Part shown: piece after piece, positions 4,781 to 7,739 of the stretch | How positions within the stretch are numbered: the stretch's first letter is position 1 | Layout of the letters: the number at the start of each line of letters is the position of its first letter | From: Candidatus Zixiibacteriota bacterium | GTDB lineage: Bacteria; Zixibacteria; MSB-5A5; GN15; JAAZOE01 | Reading direction: 5' to 3' | Assembly (NCBI GenBank): GCA_030588275.1 | Contig: JAUUYJ010000114.1 | Coordinates: 1-7,739, forward strand | DNA: 7,739 nucleotides | Made by a program: the position numbers and the translations under genes | The notes under the pieces: generated by a model | What the model was told of the DNA's origin: nothing | The model's database searches: none | The model's input: only the letters and a program-made list of their open reading frames with translations

Positions 4781-6943
4781 ATGAAATCGCTACTTCTATT
4801 ATTGATTATTTTACTTTGTTCGGCCGGGTTGTCGGTAGCCGAAGCGGTACCAGCGGTCGAAACAACAGACCAGCCCGACCTGCTGGCGCAGGCTCTCGAC
4901 TCAATCGGCCTGACTCGGTCCGACCTGGGATTCTCCCCAAAAAGTTACTGGAGCCGCTTCCCGGATGTCCCTTATAAGATAAAGGCGTTTGACGATCTCT
5001 TTGCCGAACCGCTAAAACTTTATGATTACGGAAAATCGTTTGGTGGTGCCGTCCGGAAATATTGCGATCCGGTTCGACTTGATAGTTTGAACGACAATCT
5101 TTATAACCTCGTTTATTTCCTGGGTGTCGAAAGAAAGACCGGCGGCTTCCGGGCGTATGGAGCGAACCTAATCGAAGCACCAGCGGGCGAAACCCCATTC
5201 ATACAGGCGCTTGAAAATCTATACATTTCAGCCGGTGTCAAAACCAGTTTTTACACTTTTGGTAAAAAGGCGGACTGGCCCGATTTAAGAAAAGAGATAG
5301 AACCGAAAATTGAGCTACTGCCAATAGCTATTCGCTCCGAGTTGGCCCGTCTGGTAGAAAATCTACGAGAGGCAATCGATTGGCGACAGATTGCCGTGCG
5401 GAATATTTCAGAAGAAATCAGGCGGAAAGTTTTTTATATCCGTGACCTATCGGAAACGCAAGGGGATGGGATGGTTTATTATCCGGCCATTGATGATGCC
5501 GCCCAAGCAATCGATTTTGAATCACTTTGTTATGCAGGCCTGAAGGTTGCCGCCGCGTCTGAACAGGCCGATGTCGGGTTGAGACCTTTTATAAAAGATA
5601 TCCCGAACGACTTCTACGCCGAAATCCCAACGCCGTATGGTAAGATAATCCTCGGTGGCCGGGAGGATAACATAATCGACGGCACATACAGTCTTTTAAT
5701 TGTCGATTTTGGCGGAGACGATAGCTACACCGGTTCAGTAGCGGCCACGACCCGTCCCGACCAGCCGGTCTCGGTATTAATTGATTTGGGTGGCAATGAC
5801 AATTACAGCCATGACGATATCCAGACCCCATCTCAGGGATCCGGGATTTTGGGTGTTGGCCTGCTGTACGACGCCGCCGGTTCGGATCGATATATCGGAA
5901 AGGTTTTCGCTCAGGGAGCCGGCTTCCTGGGAATCGGTATCCTTTTTGACAAAGCAGGTGGGGATAATTATAAAGCTGAGACTTCGGCGCAGGGGGCTGG
6001 ATATTTTGGCATCGGCCTGTCGATTGACGCCGCTGGTGATGACAATTATTATTTATACGGTGACGGTCAGGGTATGGGCGGAATCGGCGGTGGAATCGGC
6101 TGCCTGGCCGATTATTCCGGAGATGACATTTATACCGCCGAACCATCATCTCAGGTGGTCAACCGGGGGGATTACCACAGCGAGTTTTCGATCAACGTCA
6201 ACCAGGCTCAAGGTGCCGGAGCCGGACGTCGCGGTGACGGCTCCGATGGCCACAGCTGGGCCGGAGGGTTGGGAGTTATCGTTGATACTTATGGAGACGA
6301 TCAATATTTCTCCGGTAACTGGTCATTAGGATGCGGCTATTGGTTTGGAACCGGAATCTGCTATGACGGCGAGGGGGACGACCTGTACAAATCGGTTTAC
6401 TTCACGCAAGCCTCCGGAGCTCATTTTTGTAACGGTGTTCTTATTGATGAAGCTGGCGACGACAAGCATCTATTATACGAAACGGCTGGAGCCGCTTTTG
6501 GATTCGGTTGGGATTTTACTAACGCCCTGTTTATTGACCGAGCTGGAAATGATGAGTACTCGGCCAAAATGATCTCTTATGGATTAGCTCAGATCAGATC
6601 GTTCGCTTTCTTCTTTGATATGGATGGGGCCGACAAATATGTTTATCGCAGAGGCCAGCAGGGGTTCGGTGCGGCAACATATAGAAAAGATATGGCCCAA
6701 CCATCAGAGCTCTTAACTTATATGTATTATGCCAAATCGGCCGGAATTTTTATCGATGCTGGTGGAACCGATAATTACCTGTTTGAAGAGGATGGGAAAC
6801 ATTTCGGATCAGATATTTATAGAGATGGGACAATTTGGATGACACCCAGTCGTACCGATTCCACTTTTGGATTCAACAATTTTGGAATTGGTATTGATAC
6901 CGATGCCGGCAGGATTCCAGAGTTGAATCTGTTTGACCAGTAA
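4781..6943 (+). CDS. Secreted protein with twelve D-x-x-G-x-D-x-Y solenoid-type repeats
   Basis: This 720-residue exported protein has no function I can name. Residues 1-22 are a Sec signal peptide (MKSLLLLLIILLCSAGLSVA) with cleavage probably after AEA or SVA. The Cys at 13 is not in a proper lipobox. Residues 23-300 form a mixed, largely helical domain I do not recognise. From 309 to 666 twelve repeats occur, with D-x-x-G-x-D-x-Y starting at 309, 335, 364, 390, 416, 444, 502, 529, 556, 586, 613 and 659. Asp1, Gly4 and Asp6 never change, and Tyr8 is His only in the ninth. Connectors of 26-30 residues often read QGAG-x-x-G-x-G (378, 404, 430). The G-x-D-x-Y core recalls RTX calcium-binding nonapeptides, but the period is three times longer. 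I infer a calcium-stabilised beta-solenoid at the cell surface. The start at 4781 has GGAGG 4 nt upstream; the frame's extension to a TTG at 4637 is not credible because the signal peptide would be internal. Confidence 0.85.
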   Translation: MKSLLLLLIILLCSAGLSVAEAVPAVETTDQPDLLAQALDSIGLTRSDLGFSPKSYWSRFPDVPYKIKAFDDLFAEPLKLYDYGKSFGGAVRKYCDPVRLDSLNDNLYNLVYFLGVERKTGGFRAYGANLIEAPAGETPFIQALENLYISAGVKTSFYTFGKKADWPDLRKEIEPKIELLPIAIRSELARLVENLREAIDWRQIAVRNISEEIRRKVFYIRDLSETQGDGMVYYPAIDDAAQAIDFESLCYAGLKVAAASEQADVGLRPFIKDIPNDFYAEIPTPYGKIILGGREDNIIDGTYSLLIVDFGGDDSYTGSVAATTRPDQPVSVLIDLGGNDNYSHDDIQTPSQGSGILGVGLLYDAAGSDRYIGKVFAQGAGFLGIGILFDKAGGDNYKAETSAQGAGYFGIGLSIDAAGDDNYYLYGDGQGMGGIGGGIGCLADYSGDDIYTAEPSSQVVNRGDYHSEFSINVNQAQGAGAGRRGDGSDGHSWAGGLGVIVDTYGDDQYFSGNWSLGCGYWFGTGICYDGEGDDLYKSVYFTQASGAHFCNGVLIDEAGDDKHLLYETAGAAFGFGWDFTNALFIDRAGNDEYSAKMISYGLAQIRSFAFFFDMDGADKYVYRRGQQGFGAATYRKDMAQPSELLTYMYYAKSAGIFIDAGGTDNYLFEEDGKHFGSDIYRDGTIWMTPSRTDSTFGFNNFGIGIDTDAGRIPELNLFDQ
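5705..6778 (+). repeat. Twelve-copy coding repeat, period about 26-30 codons
   Basis: The array encodes the D-x-x-G-x-D-x-Y units. Cores include GGDDSY, GGNDNY, AGSDRY, AGGDNY, AGDDNY, SGDDIY, YGDDQY, EGDDLY, AGDDKH, AGNDEY, DGADKY and GGTDNY. One gap of 58 residues (444 to 502) holds an inserted, Gly-rich loop, and one of 46 (613 to 659) holds another. The DNA of adjacent copies differs at many synonymous sites, for example in the QGAG blocks, so the duplications are old and kept by selection on protein. Confidence 0.9.
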
Positions 6944-7015
6944 CGATAATACCGGGATCAATATTGCATAAGAGATCTTGAGATCGGGGAACAATGAGCC
7001 ACCTATATGGATTAC

Positions 7016-7026
7016 TATAATATAAT
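7016..7026 (+). promoter_or_regulatory. Possible promoter -10 of the acetolactate-synthase-like gene
   Basis: Two overlapping perfect TATAAT boxes (7016-7021 and 7021-7026) lie 40-50 bp before the ATG. The best -35 for the first, ATGAGC at 6994-6999 with 16-bp spacing, matches only 3 of 6. Transcription would start around 7028. No terminator for the preceding gene is visible, so read-through is also possible. Confidence 0.4.
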
Positions 7027-7066
7027 CGAGAATTAAAAAATTATTTATGCCTGAAAGAGATCGCTT

Positions 7067-7739
7067 ATGAATGCTTCGGAACTATTTGTCCAGTGCCTCA
7101 AAAACGAAGGGGTCGAATATATCTTTGGTCTCCCCGGTGAAGAGAACATCACCTTTTTGGAAGCGCTCCGCCAGTCTGACATTAAATTCATTACTACTCG
7201 CCACGAACAGAGCGCCGCTTTCATGGCTGATGTTTGGGGTCGGTTGACCGGCAAGGCAGGTGTCTGCTTGTCAACCATTGGGCCCGGCGCGACCAATTTG
7301 GTGACCGCTATCAGCGACGCATATCTGGACCGTTCCCCATTAGTCGCCATCACCGGACAAGCGGCGACAACCCGGATGCACAAAGAATCGCATCAATATA
7401 TTGATATCGTTTCGATGTTTCGGCCCATCACCAAATGGAATACGCTATTGACCAATTCAGAAATTATTCCCGAATCGGTCCGCAAAGCATTCAAACTGGC
7501 TGAGTCGGAAAAACCGGGAGCGACCCATCTGGAACTACCAGAAAATATAGCTGAGGAAATTGTCGATCGCGATTGCACCGTTATGTCCACCCGTAAGGTC
7601 CGCAGACCAGCCGCCGATTTTAAGGCCATGGCCCAGATCGTCGATCTGATAAAAAAATCCAAAAAGCCACTTATTCTTTGCGGCAACGGTGCCGTTAGAA
7701 AAAGAGCCTCGAAACAGCTCAAACTGTTTTTGGATAAAA
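7067..7739 (+). CDS. Acetolactate-synthase-like ThDP enzyme, large subunit, N-terminal part (truncated)
   Basis: This is a thiamine-diphosphate enzyme of the acetolactate synthase (IlvB/AlsS) group, which condenses two pyruvates to acetolactate for valine/leucine or acetoin synthesis. The 224 residues visible cover the N-terminal ThDP-binding (Pyr) domain and the start of the central domain. Seen: ELFVQCLKNEGVEYIFGLPG (5-24); RHEQSAAFMAD (45-55) with the cofactor-activating Glu47; GRLTGKAGVCLSTIGPGATN (58-77); SPLVAITGQ (90-98); and HKESHQ..FRPITKWN (105-125). The last two are close to catabolic AlsS-type enzymes in feel (cf. THQSLD...FQPITKY). The central domain begins about 195 (KKPLILCGNGA). 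The start ATG is fixed because a stop lies five codons upstream in frame. GAAAGAGA about 7-14 nt before it is a modest ribosome site. Other ThDP family members (oxalyl-CoA decarboxylase, sulfoacetaldehyde acetyltransferase) are less likely. The C-terminal half lies outside the window. Confidence 0.88.
   Translation, partial: MNASELFVQCLKNEGVEYIFGLPGEENITFLEALRQSDIKFITTRHEQSAAFMADVWGRLTGKAGVCLSTIGPGATNLVTAISDAYLDRSPLVAITGQAATTRMHKESHQYIDIVSMFRPITKWNTLLTNSEIIPESVRKAFKLAESEKPGATHLELPENIAEEIVDRDCTVMSTRKVRRPAADFKAMAQIVDLIKKSKKPLILCGNGAVRKRASKQLKLFLDK

Noticed and set aside
5589..6329. Long frames on both strands (186 and 182 residues) inside the repeat gene
   Set aside because: They are shadows of the biased Gly/Asp codons of the repeat array; they have low-complexity Arg/Pro or Thr-rich products and no ribosome site.
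5705..6778. Calling the array classical RTX hemolysin repeats
   Set aside because: RTX repeats recur every 9 residues (GGxGxDxUx); here the period is 26-30 and there is no type I secretion tail but a Sec signal peptide.
7047..7070. Seven-codon frame MPERDRL whose TGA overlaps the ATG of the acetolactate-synthase-like gene
   Set aside because: The ATGA overlap would suit a leader peptide, but there is no Shine-Dalgarno and no run of branched-chain codons, so chance is likelier.

Overview
The window looks like an ordinary chromosomal stretch of a Gram-negative, probably motile bacterium with moderate GC content. The Gram-negative call rests on a secreted, strand-rich outer-membrane-barrel candidate. 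The motility call rests on a sigma-28 (FliA)-type promoter in front of a cyclic-di-GMP phosphodiesterase gene. The mix of a repeat-rich secreted protein, a barrel of this type and an AlsS/IlvB-like enzyme resembles what I recall of FCB-group or candidate-phylum (Zixibacteria-like) genomes. That placement is only an impression. I see no rRNA, tRNA, CRISPR array, transposase or prophage gene.

Layout, left to right. The first 4.3 kb is read on the minus strand as several separate units. A ridA gene (463-849) has its own promoter and is followed after 4 bp by an MFS transporter gene that runs off the left edge. Next is an HD-GYP c-di-GMP phosphodiesterase (985-1968), preceded by the sigma-28-like promoter. 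A strong terminator (2068-2094) separates it from an unrecognised 206-residue protein (2246-2866). A 145-bp non-coding stretch with repeated CTACG words lies between that terminator and that gene. Another strong terminator (3129-3156) closes a secreted 385-residue beta-barrel candidate (3181-4338).

A 442-bp AT-rich divergent region (4339-4780) follows. From it the plus strand carries a 720-residue secreted protein (4781-6943). Its C-terminal half is built from twelve D-x-x-G-x-D-x-Y repeats with Q-G-A-G-x-x-G-x-G connectors, which I think is an undercharacterised solenoid. After 123 bp an acetolactate-synthase-like ThDP enzyme begins (7067) and runs off the right edge.

The genes do not form one pathway. 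The clearest functional links are ridA with the exporter-like MFS gene (close spacing), HD-GYP with the flagellar regulon (promoter type), and the two envelope or secreted proteins sharing a divergent promoter region. The most interesting items are the repeat protein and the FliA-type promoter, which also settles the start of the HD-GYP gene.
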